Positions 46,279-55,773 are shown, counted from the stretch's first letter. The stretch is 64,000 nt of DNA from Pseudomonas batumici (GCF_000820515.1 NZ_JXDG01000064.1:62001-126000), one strand, 5' to 3'. The notes: generated by a model not told the origin, from the letters alone. Made by a program: numbers and translations.

Positions 46279-47118
46279 ATGAATCATGGAAGCTTTGTCA
46301 TCAACAACCTGTACCGGCACTTCAACATCCACGTCGAACGCCTCGGCGACGATCCACGGCGCAAGACCGTCCTGCTGGTCAACGGCGCCCTGGCCACCAC
46401 CAGTTCCTTCACCCGCACCGGCAAGTGCCTGGCCGAACATTTCAACGTGGTGCTGTTCGACCTGCCCTTCGCCGGGCGCTCGCAACCCTACAACCCCGAT
46501 CCGGGCCTGGTGACCAAGGACGACGAGGTGGAGATCCTCCTGGCCCTGGTGCAACGTTTCGAGGTCAACCACCTGGTGTCCGCCTCCTGGGGCGGCATTT
46601 CCACCCTGCTGGCCCTGACCCGTCACCCGCCGACCATCGAGAGCTCGGTGGTGATGGCCCTGGCCCCCGACCTGAACCCGCCGATGCTGGCTTACGTGCA
46701 GCGGGTCCACGCGTTGATCGCGGCAGACGACAAGTCCGCCATCGGCCACCTGCTCAACGACACCGTCGGCCACTACCTGCCGTCGCGCCTCAAGACCACC
46801 AACCACCAGCACCTGTCCTCGATGCCCAGCACCGAATACCGCCAGGCGCGCTTTCATATCGACCAGGTGCTGCAACTGGGCGATGGCAATTACCTGCGGG
46901 CACTGTCCGGGATCCGCAGCCCGGTGCATTTCATCAATGGCGCCAAGGACATCTACACCCCCGCCGAGTCGGCGCGAGTGTTTCAGCAGTACATCCCGCG
47001 CTGCAGTTTTTCCGTCGCCGAGGACACCGGTCACCTGCTGGACCTGGAGTCGCGCCCCGCCGCCAATGCAGTCCATCAGGCCCTGCTCGGCTTTCTGCGG
47101 CCCGCCAGCGCCGGATAG
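46279..47118 (+). CDS. rhlA: RhlA-type HAA synthase homologue
   Basis: RhlA joins two 3-hydroxyacyl chains to make 3-(3-hydroxyalkanoyloxy)alkanoic acid (HAA), the rhamnolipid lipid part and itself a surfactant. The 279-residue alpha/beta hydrolase-fold protein is much closer to RhlA than to Pha[39 protein letters not shown] and [10 protein letters not shown] are almost RhlA sequence. The triad is intact at S103 (VSASWGG), D224 (NGAKDIYT) and H252 (EDTGHLLD), each one residue beyond the P. aeruginosa numbering. The ATG at 46279 has GGAG at 8 nt. No rhlB is next to it; an MFS exporter gene follows. Confidence 0.88.
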   Translation: MNHGSFVINNLYRHFNIHVERLGDDPRRKTVLLVNGALATTSSFTRTGKCLAEHFNVVLFDLPFAGRSQPYNPDPGLVTKDDEVEILLALVQRFEVNHLVSASWGGISTLLALTRHPPTIESSVVMALAPDLNPPMLAYVQRVHALIAADDKSAIGHLLNDTVGHYLPSRLKTTNHQHLSSMPSTEYRQARFHIDQVLQLGDGNYLRALSGIRSPVHFINGAKDIYTPAESARVFQQYIPRCSFSVAEDTGHLLDLESRPAANAVHQALLGFLRPASAG

Positions 47119-47120
47119 CC

Positions 47121-47152
47121 CCTGTAGGAGCCAGCTTGCTGGCTCCTACAGG
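47121..47152. repeat. Collapsed REP palindrome
   Basis: CCTGTAGGAGCCAGC and its exact inverse GCTGGCTCCTACAGG are separated by only TT, a perfect 15-bp stem. It looks like a REP doublet that lost its interior. It lies 3 bp after rhlA, where it could stop or protect the transcript. Confidence 0.85.
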
Positions 47153-47221
47153 CCCTTACGCGATTCCTGACCGATCAGGCATACTGCGACTTACGTAGCC
47201 AGCTAACAAATAGAGCCGCCC

Positions 47222-48652
47222 ATGCCCGATCGCGCCCCTCTCGACGTCACCACCGCTCGCTGGCTACCGTGGGTGGTGGCCATTGCCTTCTTCATGCAAT
47301 CCCTCGACGGGACCATCCTCAACACCGCACTGCCCGCCATGGCCCTGGACCTGGCGGAAAACCCCCTGCGCATGCAGGGCGTGGTGATCGCCTACATGCT
47401 CACCGTGGCCTTGCTGATCCCGGCCTCGGGCTGGATTTCCGATCGTTTCGGCACCAAGCGCATCTTCTTCAGCGCGATCCTGCTGTTCAGCATCGGCTCC
47501 CTGCTCTGCGCCCTGTCGAGTTCACTGAACATGCTGGTCGGTGCCCGGGTGATCCAGGGCCTGGGCGGCTCGCTGATGCTGCCGGTCGGCAGGCTGGTGG
47601 TGCTGCGGGCCTACCCGCGCTCGGAACTGGTACGGATCATGGGCTTCATCACCATCCCCGGCCTGCTCGGCCCCTTGATCGGCCCGACCATGGGCGGCTG
47701 GATGGTGCAGTACCTGACCTGGCACTGGATTTTCCTGATCAACCTGCCGGTGGGCCTGCTCGGCTGCTACGCGGTGTGGAAGTTCATCCCGGACCTGCGC
47801 GGCAGCGAGCGCACGCGCTTCGATGGCATCGGTTTCCTACTGTTCGGCGCGGCGATGCTGCTGATCACCATCGCCATGGAAGGCCTGGGCGAACTGCAAC
47901 TGCCGCACCTGCGGGTAATGTTACTGCTGATCGCAGGTCTCGCCTGCCTGGCGGCGTACTGGCTGCGGGCCGGGCATATCGACAGCCCGCTGTTCGCGCC
48001 GTCGCTGTTCAAGACCCGGACGTTCGCGGTGGGCATCCTCGGCAACCTGTTCGCCCGCCTGGGCAGCGGCGCCCTGCCGTTCCTGGTGCCCTTGCTGCTG
48101 CAAGTGGCCCTGGGTTACTCGCCGTCCCAGGCCGGGATGAGCATGCTGCCCCTGGCAGCGGCGGCGATGTTCGCCAAATCCATTGCCCGGCCGCTGATCG
48201 AGCGCCTGGGTTATCGCATCGTGCTCACCGGCAACACCCTGGCGCTGGGCATCATGCTCGCGGTCATGGGCCTGGTCACCGAGCACACGCCCTACCCCTT
48301 GTTGCTGGGCCTGCTGGCGATTGCCGGGGCGATCAACTCGCTGCAATTCACCGCGATGAACACCGTGACCCTGATCGACCTCGACGACAAGTCCGCCAGC
48401 AGCGGCAACAGCCTGCTGTCGGTGGTCGCGCAGCTGTCCCTGAGTCTTGGCGTGGCCTGCGCCGGCGCCCTGCTCGGCGGCTTCACCGCCGCCGTCGGCA
48501 ATGATGGGGTGGAAACGGTGCTCGGCGCGTTCCAGCTGACGTTCCTCACCGTGGGCATCATGGCGATGCTGGCGGCGACGATTTTCCTGCAGCTCTCGCC
48601 CCAGGACGGGCGCCGGGTCAAGGTGGTTCAGCAACAGCACATCGAACACTGA
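47222..48652 (+). CDS. MFS drug:H+ antiporter-2 family exporter (MdtD-like)
   Basis: The 476-residue inner-membrane exporter has 14 predicted helices, typical of the DHA2 family. Marks include MQSLDGTILNTALPAMALDL (motif D1), GWISDRFGTKRIFFSAILLF (motif A), ARVIQGLGGSLMLPVGRLVV (motif B) and GPLIGPTMGGWMVQYLTWHWIFLINLPVG (motif C of antiporters). It resembles MdtD. Its place after an rhlA homologue recalls MFS genes beside rhamnolipid genes in other bacteria, so HAA export is possible; a general efflux role is equally open. Confidence 0.88.
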   Translation: MPDRAPLDVTTARWLPWVVAIAFFMQSLDGTILNTALPAMALDLAENPLRMQGVVIAYMLTVALLIPASGWISDRFGTKRIFFSAILLFSIGSLLCALSSSLNMLVGARVIQGLGGSLMLPVGRLVVLRAYPRSELVRIMGFITIPGLLGPLIGPTMGGWMVQYLTWHWIFLINLPVGLLGCYAVWKFIPDLRGSERTRFDGIGFLLFGAAMLLITIAMEGLGELQLPHLRVMLLLIAGLACLAAYWLRAGHIDSPLFAPSLFKTRTFAVGILGNLFARLGSGALPFLVPLLLQVALGYSPSQAGMSMLPLAAAAMFAKSIARPLIERLGYRIVLTGNTLALGIMLAVMGLVTEHTPYPLLLGLLAIAGAINSLQFTAMNTVTLIDLDDKSASSGNSLLSVVAQLSLSLGVACAGALLGGFTAAVGNDGVETVLGAFQLTFLTVGIMAMLAATIFLQLSPQDGRRVKVVQQQHIEH

Positions 48653-48765
48653 GTGCCTGGCAAAACACGATTCCGGCACTATTTGGCTACTTTTCGTCCA
48701 GAATTTGCGGCGCCGCCGGTCGGGACTGATACACTGCGCGACATTTTGTTTTGCAGGCCCGTCCC

Positions 48766-50151
48766 GTGACCACCATCGCCACCGCGTTTAACTCTTTGCC
48801 ACTGTCCGCCGCCATGCTGGCTAACCTCGACTCCCTCGGTTATGCCCAGATGACGCCGATCCAGGCGCAAAGCTTGCCGGTGATCCTCAAGGGCATGGAC
48901 CTGATCGCCCAGGCCAAGACCGGCAGCGGCAAGACCGCCGCCTTTGGCATCGGCCTGCTGAACCCGATCAACCCGCGCTTCTACGGCTGCCAGGCACTGG
49001 TGATCTGCCCGACCCGCGAGCTGGCCGACCAGGTCGCCAAGGAAATCCGTCGCCTGGCCCGCGCCGAAGACAACATCAAGGTGCTGACCCTCTGCGGCGG
49101 CGTGGCCCTGGGGCCGCAGATCGCCTCCCTGGAACACGGCACGCACATCATCGTCGGCACCCCGGGGCGCATCCAGCAACACCTGCGCAAGGGCTCGCTG
49201 GTCCTGCACGGCCTCAACACCCTGGTGCTCGATGAAGCCGACCGCATGCTCGACATGGGCTTCTACGACGCCATCGAGGAAATCATCGCCCAGCTCCCCG
49301 AGCGCCGGCAGACCCTGCTGTTCTCCGCCACCTACCCGGTGAGCATCAAGCAGCTGGCCGCCAAGTTCATGCGCAACCCGCAGCAGGTCAAGGCCGAGGC
49401 GCTGCACGCCGACAGCGAGATCGAACAGCGCTTCTACGAGATCTCCCCGGAAGAGCGAATGGAGGCCGTGGTCAAGGTGCTCAACCATTTCCGCCCGGCG
49501 TCTTGCGTGGCGTTCTGCTTCACCAAGCAGCAGGTCCAGGATACCGTCGACCACCTGACCGCCAAGGGCGTGTCCGCCGTCGCCCTGCACGGCGACCTGG
49601 AGCAGCGTGACCGCGACCAGGTCCTGGCGATGTTCGCCAACCGCAGTATCTCGGTCCTGGTCGCCACCGACGTGGCGGCGCGCGGCCTGGATATCGATGC
49701 CCTCGACATGGTGATCAACGTCGAGCTGGCACGGGATTCGGAGATGCATATCCACCGCGTCGGCCGTACCGGACGGGCCGGCGAGAAAGGCCTTGCCATC
49801 AGCCTGGTGGCGCCGTCGGAAAGCCTGCGCGCGCGGTCCATCGAGGAAGTGCAGAAGTCCGCGTTGAACTGGGACCAGCTCGACAACCTCAAGTCCCAGG
49901 GCGGCGGCCCGCTGCTGCCGGCCATGAGCACCCTGTGCATCGCGGCCGGGCGCAAGGACAAGGTCCGCCCGGGCGACATCCTCGGCGCCCTGACCGGCGA
50001 TGCCGGGATTCCCGGTACCCAGGTCGGCAAGATCGCGATTTTCGACTTCCAGGCCTATGTGGCGGTGGAGCGCGGCATCGCCAAGCAGGCCTTGCAGCGC
50101 CTGAACAGCGGCAAGATCAAGGGCCGCTCGCTGCGCGTGCGAATTCTCTGA
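48766..50151 (+). CDS. dbpA: ATP-dependent RNA helicase DbpA
   Basis: DbpA is the DEAD-box helicase that helps mature the large ribosomal subunit through hairpin 92 of 23S rRNA. The 461-residue protein has Q motif GYAQMTPIQAQSLP, motif I AKTGSGKTAA, DEAD-type motif as LVLDEADRMLD, SAT motif FSATYP, motif VI HRVGRTGRAGEKG, and the C-terminal RNA-binding domain (RPGDILGALTGDAGIPGTQVGKIAIFD). I placed the start at the GTG at 48766, which gives the family N-terminus (TTIATAFNSLPLS); a TTG five codons earlier is possible. Confidence 0.95.
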   Translation: MTTIATAFNSLPLSAAMLANLDSLGYAQMTPIQAQSLPVILKGMDLIAQAKTGSGKTAAFGIGLLNPINPRFYGCQALVICPTRELADQVAKEIRRLARAEDNIKVLTLCGGVALGPQIASLEHGTHIIVGTPGRIQQHLRKGSLVLHGLNTLVLDEADRMLDMGFYDAIEEIIAQLPERRQTLLFSATYPVSIKQLAAKFMRNPQQVKAEALHADSEIEQRFYEISPEERMEAVVKVLNHFRPASCVAFCFTKQQVQDTVDHLTAKGVSAVALHGDLEQRDRDQVLAMFANRSISVLVATDVAARGLDIDALDMVINVELARDSEMHIHRVGRTGRAGEKGLAISLVAPSESLRARSIEEVQKSALNWDQLDNLKSQGGGPLLPAMSTLCIAAGRKDKVRPGDILGALTGDAGIPGTQVGKIAIFDFQAYVAVERGIAKQALQRLNSGKIKGRSLRVRIL

Positions 50152-50166
50152 AAAAAGGACATCGTT

Positions 50167-51345
50167 GTGCCCGTTACTGACGTTGTGATCATCGGCGCCG
50201 GCGCCGCCGGCTTGATGTGCGCCTTTACCGCCGCCGCCCGCGGGCGCCAGGTGATGCTGATCGACCACGCCAACAAGGCCGGCAAGAAAATCCTGATGTC
50301 CGGCGGCGGCCGCTGCAACTTCACCAATATGTACACCGAGCCCGGCAATTTCCTCTCGCAGAACCCGCATTTCTGCAAGTCGGCCCTGGCCCGCTACACC
50401 CAATGGGACTTCATCGCGATGGTGGCCAAGCATGGCGTGCCCTATCACGAGAAAAAACTCGGCCAGCTGTTCTGCGACAACAAGTCCAGCGACATCCTCG
50501 GCATGCTCCTGGACGAGTGTGACCAGGCCGGCGTCAGCCTGCACCTGGACACCGCCATCCAGCAAATCGAAAAGCTGGAAAACGGCTACCTGCTGGAAAC
50601 CACCCTCGGCCAGATCACCTGCCAGTCGCTGGTGATCGCCACCGGCGGCCTGTCGATCCCGACCCTGGGCGCGACCGGTTTCGGTTATCAGGTCGCCAAG
50701 CAGTTCGGCCACCAGGTGTTACCGACCCGGGCGGGCCTGGTGCCGTTCACCATTACCGATCAACTCAAGGCCCTGTGCACGGAACTGTCCGGGACCTCGG
50801 TCGATTGCCTGGTGAGCTGCAACGACCAGAGCTTCCGGGAAAATATCCTGTTCACCCACCGCGGCCTCAGCGGTCCGGCGATCCTGCAGATCTCCTCGTT
50901 CTGGAACCCCGGCGAGACGCTGCACATCAACCTGCTGCCGGACCACGACGCCCTCGACTGGCTGCAACAGCAACAGGCCGAACGGCCCAACAGCGAACTG
51001 AAAACCCTGCTGGGCGAGCTGTTCACCAAGAAAATGGCCAACCTGCTGGCCGAGCACTGGTTCGTCTCCAAGCCGATGAAGCAGTACACCCCGGCGGAGC
51101 TGGCCGAGGTCGCGCGCAAACTTGGCGACTGGCAGCTCGTGCCCGCCGGCACGGAAGGCTATCGCACCGCCGAAGTGACCCTGGGGGGCGTCGACACCCG
51201 GGAAGTGTCGTCGAAAACCATGGAATCGCTGAAAAGCCCCGGGCTCTACTTCATCGGTGAAGTGCTGGATGTCAGCGGCCACCTGGGCGGCTTCAACTTC
51301 CAGTGGGCCTGGGCCTCGGGGTACGCGGCGGCGCAATTCGCCTGA
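50167..51345 (+). CDS. HI0933-family NAD(P)/FAD-dependent oxidoreductase
   Basis: The 392-residue flavoprotein belongs to the YhiN/HI0933 family. The N-terminal dinucleotide motif is VIIGAGAAGLMCAFTAAARGRQVMLID (residues about 6-32), followed by KKILMSGGGRCNFTN, the family signature. The C-terminus has the second FAD contact GLYFIGEVLDVSGHLGGFNFQWAWASGYAA. The reaction is not established. The start is a GTG behind AAAGGA, 15 bp after dbpA, so the two may share a transcript. Confidence 0.88.
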   Translation: MPVTDVVIIGAGAAGLMCAFTAAARGRQVMLIDHANKAGKKILMSGGGRCNFTNMYTEPGNFLSQNPHFCKSALARYTQWDFIAMVAKHGVPYHEKKLGQLFCDNKSSDILGMLLDECDQAGVSLHLDTAIQQIEKLENGYLLETTLGQITCQSLVIATGGLSIPTLGATGFGYQVAKQFGHQVLPTRAGLVPFTITDQLKALCTELSGTSVDCLVSCNDQSFRENILFTHRGLSGPAILQISSFWNPGETLHINLLPDHDALDWLQQQQAERPNSELKTLLGELFTKKMANLLAEHWFVSKPMKQYTPAELAEVARKLGDWQLVPAGTEGYRTAEVTLGGVDTREVSSKTMESLKSPGLYFIGEVLDVSGHLGGFNFQWAWASGYAAAQFA

Positions 51346-51349
51346 GCCT

Positions 51350-51442
51350 GGTGGGAACCGGCGTGCTGGCGATAAACGATAACGCGGTGTACCTGAAACA
51401 CCGCATCGCCCGAATCGCCAGCAAGCCGGCTCCCACAAGGTT
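51350..51442. repeat. REP doublet with mutated left arm (interior type B)
   Basis: GTGGGAACCGGCGTGCTGGC and GCCAGCAAGCCGGCTCCCAC enclose GATAACGCGGTGTACCTGAA. Confidence 0.85.
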
Positions 51443-51574
51443 GATTGCAGGCCGCTTCAAAAAGGCAATCGACGATCACGGAACAAATTTTGCTGTAGGC
51501 CGATGTGGCGCCAGTGCAATGCCGCCCGTCTACACATCATTCAGATCAACCGCTTGGCAGGCTCTCACTCCTAC

Positions 51575-53758
51575 ATGGCATCGACCTCGTTCAACCAATC
51601 CCTGCGCCGCCTCTGGGCCCTGGACAAATTCAGCTATAGCGTTCGGGTGTTCATTGCCCTGACCGGCATCATGACCCTGTGCTGGTTCCAGAACGAGATG
51701 AAGCTCCTGATCCCGCTGTTCCTCGGGGTCATCGCCAGCGCCCTGGCCGAGACCGATGACAGTTGGCAGGGCCGCCTCAACGCCCTGGCGGTGACGCTGG
51801 TGTGCTTCAGCGTCGCGGCGTTCTCGGTCGAGCTGCTGTTCCCCTATCCGTGGATCTTCGTCTGCGCCATGGCCCTGGCCGCCTTTGCCCTGACCATGCT
51901 CGGCGCGCTGGGCGAGCGCTACGGCGCCATTGCCTCGGCGACCCTGATCCTGTCGGTCTACACCATGATCGGCGTCGACCAGCGCGGCGGCGAAGTCGCC
52001 AACCTCTGGCACGAACCGGTGCTGCTGGTGACCGGCGCGGCCTGGTACGGCGTGCTCTCGGTCCTCTGGCAGGCGATGTTCTCCAACCAGCCGGTGCAAC
52101 AGAGCCTGGCCAAGCTGTTCCGCGAACTGGGCTACTACCTCAAGCTCAAGTCCTCGCTGTTCGAACCCATCCGCCAACTGGACGTGGAAGCCCGGCGCCT
52201 GGAACTGGCGCAGCAGAACGGCAAGGTGGTGGCGGCGCTGAACAGCGCCAAGGAGATCATCCTGCATCGGGTCGGCGACAGTCGGCCGGGGTCGAAGGTC
52301 AGCCGCTACCTGAAGCTGTACTTCCTCGCCCAGGACATCCACGAGCGCGCCAGCTCCTCGCACTATCCGTACAACGCACTGGCCGAGGCGTTCTTTCACA
52401 GCGACGTGCTGTTCCGCTGCCAGCGCCTGCTGCGTGAGCAAGGCAAGGCCTGCCAGGCCCTGGCGGCGTCGATCCGACTGCGCCAGCCGTTCGTCTACGA
52501 CGCCAGCTTCGCCGAAGCCCTGGGCGACCTGCACGCCTCCCTGGAGCACCTGCGCATCCAGAGCAACCCGGCCTGGCGCGGCCTGCTGCGTTCGCTGCGG
52601 GCACTGGCCGCCAACCTCGGCACCCTCGACCGCCTGCTGAGCGACGCGAGCAACCCCGACAGCCTCGCCGACGCCACCGACAGCAGCCTGCTGGACCGTT
52701 CGCCGCGCAACCTCAAGGACGTCTGGACGCGCCTGCGCACCCAACTGACGCCGACTTCGCTGCTGTTTCGCCATGCGCTGCGCCTGCCGCTGGCGCTGAG
52801 CATCGGCTATGGCATGGTGCACCTGGTGCACCCGTCCCAGGGCTACTGGATCATCCTCACCACCCTGTTCGTCTGCCAGCCGAGCTACGGCGCCACCCGG
52901 CGCAAACTGGGCCAGCGGATCCTCGGCACGGCCTTCGGCCTGACCGCCGCCTGGGCCCTGTTCGACCTGTTCCCGAGTCCCTTGATCCAGGCCCTGTTCA
53001 CCATCGCCGCCGGGGTGGTGTTCTTTATCAACCGCACCACCCGCTACACCCTGGCAACCGCCGCCATGACCCTGACGGTGCTGTTCTGCTTCAACCAGGT
53101 GGGCGACGGCTACGGCCTGTTCCTGCCGCGTCTGCTCGACACCCTGCTGGGTGCGCTGATCGCCGGCCTCGCGGTGTTCCTGTTCCTGCCGGACTGGCAA
53201 GGCCGCCGCCTGAACAAGGTGCTGGCCAACACCCTGAGCTGCAACAGCCTGTACCTGCGCCAGATCATGCGCCAGTACGCCCAGGGCAAGAGCGACGACC
53301 TCGCCTACCGCCTGGCCCGGCGCAACGCCCACAACGCCGACGCGGCGCTGTCGACCACCCTGGCGAACATGCTGATGGAGCCGGGACATTTCCGTAAGGA
53401 AGCCGACGTGGGCTTTCGTTTCCTGGTGCTCTCGCACACCCTGCTCAGCTACCTCTCGGGGCTCGGCGCGCACCGCGAAAACCAGCTGCCGGAGGCCGTG
53501 CGCGGGCCTCTGCTCGAGGGCGCCGGTAGCACGCTGGCGGCGAGTATCGAAGAGATTGCCGCGGGCCTGGCGAACAAGACGCCCATCGCCATTCAAAGCG
53601 ATGCCGAGGAAGCCCTGGCCAGCGAGCTGGAGCAGATGCCGGACGAGATCGACGAAATCCAGCGGCTGGTGCAGACCCAGTTGGCGTTGATCTGCCGGCA
53701 GTTGGGGCCGCTGCGCACCCTGGCGGCGCACCTGATCAAGGATCCGGAAGAAAGCTGA
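51575..53758 (+). CDS. FUSC/YccS-family inner-membrane protein
   Basis: The 727-residue protein has two blocks of helices, one at about residues 20-150 (VRVFIALTGIMTLCWFQ and next) and one at about 400-530 (ALRLPLALSIGYGMVHLVHPSQGYWIILTTLFVCQPSYGATRRKLGQRILGT), each followed by a cytoplasmic helical domain. This is the YccS/FUSC layout, shared with aromatic-acid exporters such as AaeB. Substrate is unknown. The ATG at 51575 (MASTSFNQSLRRLW) is preferred because the added upstream residues carry no resemblance. The same gene follows dbpA-type genes in related genomes. Confidence 0.88.
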   Translation: MASTSFNQSLRRLWALDKFSYSVRVFIALTGIMTLCWFQNEMKLLIPLFLGVIASALAETDDSWQGRLNALAVTLVCFSVAAFSVELLFPYPWIFVCAMALAAFALTMLGALGERYGAIASATLILSVYTMIGVDQRGGEVANLWHEPVLLVTGAAWYGVLSVLWQAMFSNQPVQQSLAKLFRELGYYLKLKSSLFEPIRQLDVEARRLELAQQNGKVVAALNSAKEIILHRVGDSRPGSKVSRYLKLYFLAQDIHERASSSHYPYNALAEAFFHSDVLFRCQRLLREQGKACQALAASIRLRQPFVYDASFAEALGDLHASLEHLRIQSNPAWRGLLRSLRALAANLGTLDRLLSDASNPDSLADATDSSLLDRSPRNLKDVWTRLRTQLTPTSLLFRHALRLPLALSIGYGMVHLVHPSQGYWIILTTLFVCQPSYGATRRKLGQRILGTAFGLTAAWALFDLFPSPLIQALFTIAAGVVFFINRTTRYTLATAAMTLTVLFCFNQVGDGYGLFLPRLLDTLLGALIAGLAVFLFLPDWQGRRLNKVLANTLSCNSLYLRQIMRQYAQGKSDDLAYRLARRNAHNADAALSTTLANMLMEPGHFRKEADVGFRFLVLSHTLLSYLSGLGAHRENQLPEAVRGPLLEGAGSTLAASIEEIAAGLANKTPIAIQSDAEEALASELEQMPDEIDEIQRLVQTQLALICRQLGPLRTLAAHLIKDPEES

Positions 53759-53771
53759 GGCCCCGCAAATC

Positions 53772-53878
53772 CTTGTAGGAGCCAGCTTGCTGGCGATGAA
53801 CGTCGCCACACCGCGATCAGTCTGATCCCCCGCGTTATCGTTGACGACCATCGCCGGCAAGCCGGCTCCTACAGGGTA
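53772..53878. repeat. REP doublet (interior type B, inverted)
   Basis: GTAGGAGCCAGCTTGCTGGC and GCCGGCAAGCCGGCTCCTAC enclose CGCGTTATCGTTGACGACC. It lies between the convergent FUSC and binding-protein genes. Confidence 0.9.
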
Positions 53879-53904
53879 TGTAGCGCCTTCAGGTCAGGGG
53901 GTTG

Positions 53905-54642
53905 TCACATCCCGTGCAGCTTGAGCAGCCGCTCATAACTGCCATCGGCCTTCATCGCCGCGATCTCGCGGTCGAACCCGGCGACAATCTGCTCATGCTG
54001 CGGATTCTTCAGGCTGACCAGGATATGCAGGCTGTTCTCGCTCAACGGCTTGGGCATGAACTCCACAGCGTTGCGCACCCGTGGCGCCTCGCTCTTGAGG
54101 TAGTAGCGCGCCACATACTCGTCTTCCAGGGTCAGCTTCACCCGGTCCGCCGCCAGCATGCGCACGGCCATGGCGAAGTTGTGCACCGGGATCTTCTGCA
54201 ACTGCGCGTCGCCGTCGAACTCGGCGCTATAGGCATAGTCACGCACCACCGCGATCGGCAGGTCGTGCAACTGCTGCAAGTTGTCGTACTCGATGGTCGA
54301 CTCCTTGCGTTTGAGAAACAGCACGCGGTTGACCAGGTACTCCGCCGAGAACTGCCCCAACAGGGTGCGCTCGTCGCTGTACCAGGCATTGATCAGCACG
54401 TCATAGCGCCCTTCGCCTACGCCCTTGAGCGCCCGGGCCCAGGGCACCTGCTCGAAGTCACTGGTGTAGCCGGCACGTGCCAGCGCCGTGCTGACGATAT
54501 CGGTGGCCAGGCCACCGTTGACCAGCGTCGCATCGGTAAAAGGTGGCCAACCGTCGGCCACCAACCGCAACCTGTCCGCGGCAGCGCCCTGTGAAAGCAG
54601 CAGCAATCCAAGCAAAGCAAGCGCTCGATGCAATCGCGGCAT
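53905..54642 (-). CDS. Periplasmic solute-binding protein (family 3 type)
   Basis: The 245-residue protein has a signal peptide (MPRLHRALALLGLLLLSQGAAA, cleaved before DRLRL). The family 3 binding fold follows: LVADGWPPFTDATLVNGGLATDIVSTALARAGY, DVLINAWYSDER and a closing helix AGFDREIAAMKADGSYERLLKLHGM. No permease or ATPase gene is near, so it may be an orphan binding protein or a sensor-associated one. The start at 54642 begins the signal peptide; an in-frame start eight codons earlier is possible. Confidence 0.82.
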   Translation of the reverse strand: MPRLHRALALLGLLLLSQGAAADRLRLVADGWPPFTDATLVNGGLATDIVSTALARAGYTSDFEQVPWARALKGVGEGRYDVLINAWYSDERTLLGQFSAEYLVNRVLFLKRKESTIEYDNLQQLHDLPIAVVRDYAYSAEFDGDAQLQKIPVHNFAMAVRMLAADRVKLTLEDEYVARYYLKSEAPRVRNAVEFMPKPLSENSLHILVSLKNPQHEQIVAGFDREIAAMKADGSYERLLKLHGM

Positions 54643-54965
54643 GCTAAAGATCCTTAGCGGGCACATAGCCCAGCACAGTTAGCCGAAGCCCGAGGAGCCC
54701 GTCGGAAAACAACCGGCTACATCCCTGGTCCTAACATTAGCTCATCCGAGCCAGAGCAAAAGCGCGGTCCAGCAGATTACACAAAGATGATGATGCCGGG
54801 CAAAACCAATGATAGCGGGTAGCCTCTACCCAACTGGAACACGCGTGCGAATCTCCTGCAAGGAGCCTTCCAGCTTCTGTCCTGACGGTTAAAAAAAATC
54901 CCGGGTTGGCGACCTGGGACAACCCGCCTAGTATCGACATCACGTTATTGAATCCAGAGGCGAGC
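54643..54965. other. Binding protein-elaA divergent intergenic region
   Basis: This 323-bp region has no gene. It includes a dyad GGGTAG/CTACCC near 54820 and the elaA promoter (next entry). No operator is recognised. Confidence 0.5.
54906..54934 (+). promoter_or_regulatory. Candidate sigma-70 promoter of the elaA-like gene
   Basis: TTGGCG (54906-54911), 17 bp, TAGTAT (54929-54934), about 31 bp before the ATG. Each hexamer matches the consensus at four of six positions. Confidence 0.5.
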
Positions 54966-55433
54966 ATGACCACCGACTGGCTCTGCAAACATCATGGCGA
55001 CCTGAGCAAGGAACAGTTGTACAGCATCCTGCAACTGCGCACCGAAGTCTTCGTGGTCGAACAGAAATGTCCTTACCAGGAAGTCGACGGGCGCGACCTG
55101 GAGGGTGACACCTGCCATCTGATGGGCTGGCGGGAGGATCGGCTGGTGGCCTACCTGCGTCTGCTCGACCCGGTTTCCCAGGGCGGCGACGTGGTGATCG
55201 GGCGGGTGGTCATCGCCCCCGAGGCCCGCGGCCAGGGACTGGGGCACGACTTGATGACCCAGGCGCTGAATCAGGCCGGGAAACTCTGGCCGGAACTGCC
55301 GATCTACCTGTCGGCCCAGGCGCATTTGCAGGCTTATTACCGGCGCTACGGGTTCGAGGTGGTGGGCGAGGAGTATCTGGAGGATGACATCCCGCACATC
55401 GGGATGCGCAAGACCCCCTTCACTCAAGGGTAA
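54966..55433 (+). CDS. elaA: ElaA-like GNAT acetyltransferase
   Basis: The 155-residue single-domain GNAT acetyltransferase begins with the ElaA signature LSKEQLYSILQLRTEVFVVEQKCPYQEVDGRDLEGDTCHLMGW. The acetyl-CoA-binding loop is VVIAPEARGQGLGHDLM (RGQGLG), followed by ALNQAGKLWPELPIYLSAQAHLQAYYRRYGFEVVGEEYLEDDIPHIGM. The acceptor substrate is unknown. The ATG has AGAGG. It overlaps the end of the convergent regulator gene by 10 bp. Confidence 0.9.
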   Translation: MTTDWLCKHHGDLSKEQLYSILQLRTEVFVVEQKCPYQEVDGRDLEGDTCHLMGWREDRLVAYLRLLDPVSQGGDVVIGRVVIAPEARGQGLGHDLMTQALNQAGKLWPELPIYLSAQAHLQAYYRRYGFEVVGEEYLEDDIPHIGMRKTPFTQG

Positions 55434-55753
55434 CCCAGCACCTGCTTGATCGAAGCCAGGTTGCGTTCGATCCAGGCCTTGTCGATCGCCCCCCAACCAT
55501 GGATCCGGTAGTGCCCGGCATGGTTGCGGGCGCCCTCCTGTTGCTCGAACTCGCAGAGAATATCCAGGTCGGCCAATGCCAGGATGGTGTCCTGGGCCGT
55601 GCGCCGGGGCATGCCGGTCACTTCGGTCAGCGCCGGGACACTGCTGGCCACGCCGCTGTCGATCAGCCACGCCACGTACAGGCGGCGGTAGAAACTGCTC
55701 TTGGTCTTGCTGATGTCCATCCGGTAGTCCTTGTCGTTGACCTTCTGCCCCAT
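55424..55753 (-). CDS. Small winged-helix regulator
   Basis: The 109-residue protein has a helix-turn-helix in LIDSGVASSVPALTEVTGMPRRTAQDTILALADLDILCEFEQQEGARNHAGHYRI, followed by a wing and a C-terminal helix, which suits a one-domain winged-helix DNA-binding protein. The ATG at 55753 is behind TAGAGG. The gene lies between elaA and the YgjP-like gene, 20 bp after the latter, so it is probably in one operon with it. Targets are unknown. Confidence 0.75.
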   Translation of the reverse strand: MGQKVNDKDYRMDISKTKSSFYRRLYVAWLIDSGVASSVPALTEVTGMPRRTAQDTILALADLDILCEFEQQEGARNHAGHYRIHGWGAIDKAWIERNLASIKQVLGYP

Positions 55754-55773
55754 GCCTCTACTCAAGACGGCGC

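Noticed and set aside
46279-47118. PhaG (3-hydroxyacyl-ACP thioesterase/transacylase) as identity of the RhlA-like gene
   Set aside because: The segments around the triad and the middle of the protein match RhlA far better than PhaG as I recall both.
48679-50712. A 677-residue minus-strand frame
   Set aside because: It is a shadow of dbpA and the HI0933-family gene.
51530-53860. A 776-residue minus-strand frame
   Set aside because: It is antisense to the FUSC gene; Gln/Arg/Gly-rich with no ribosome binding site or domain.
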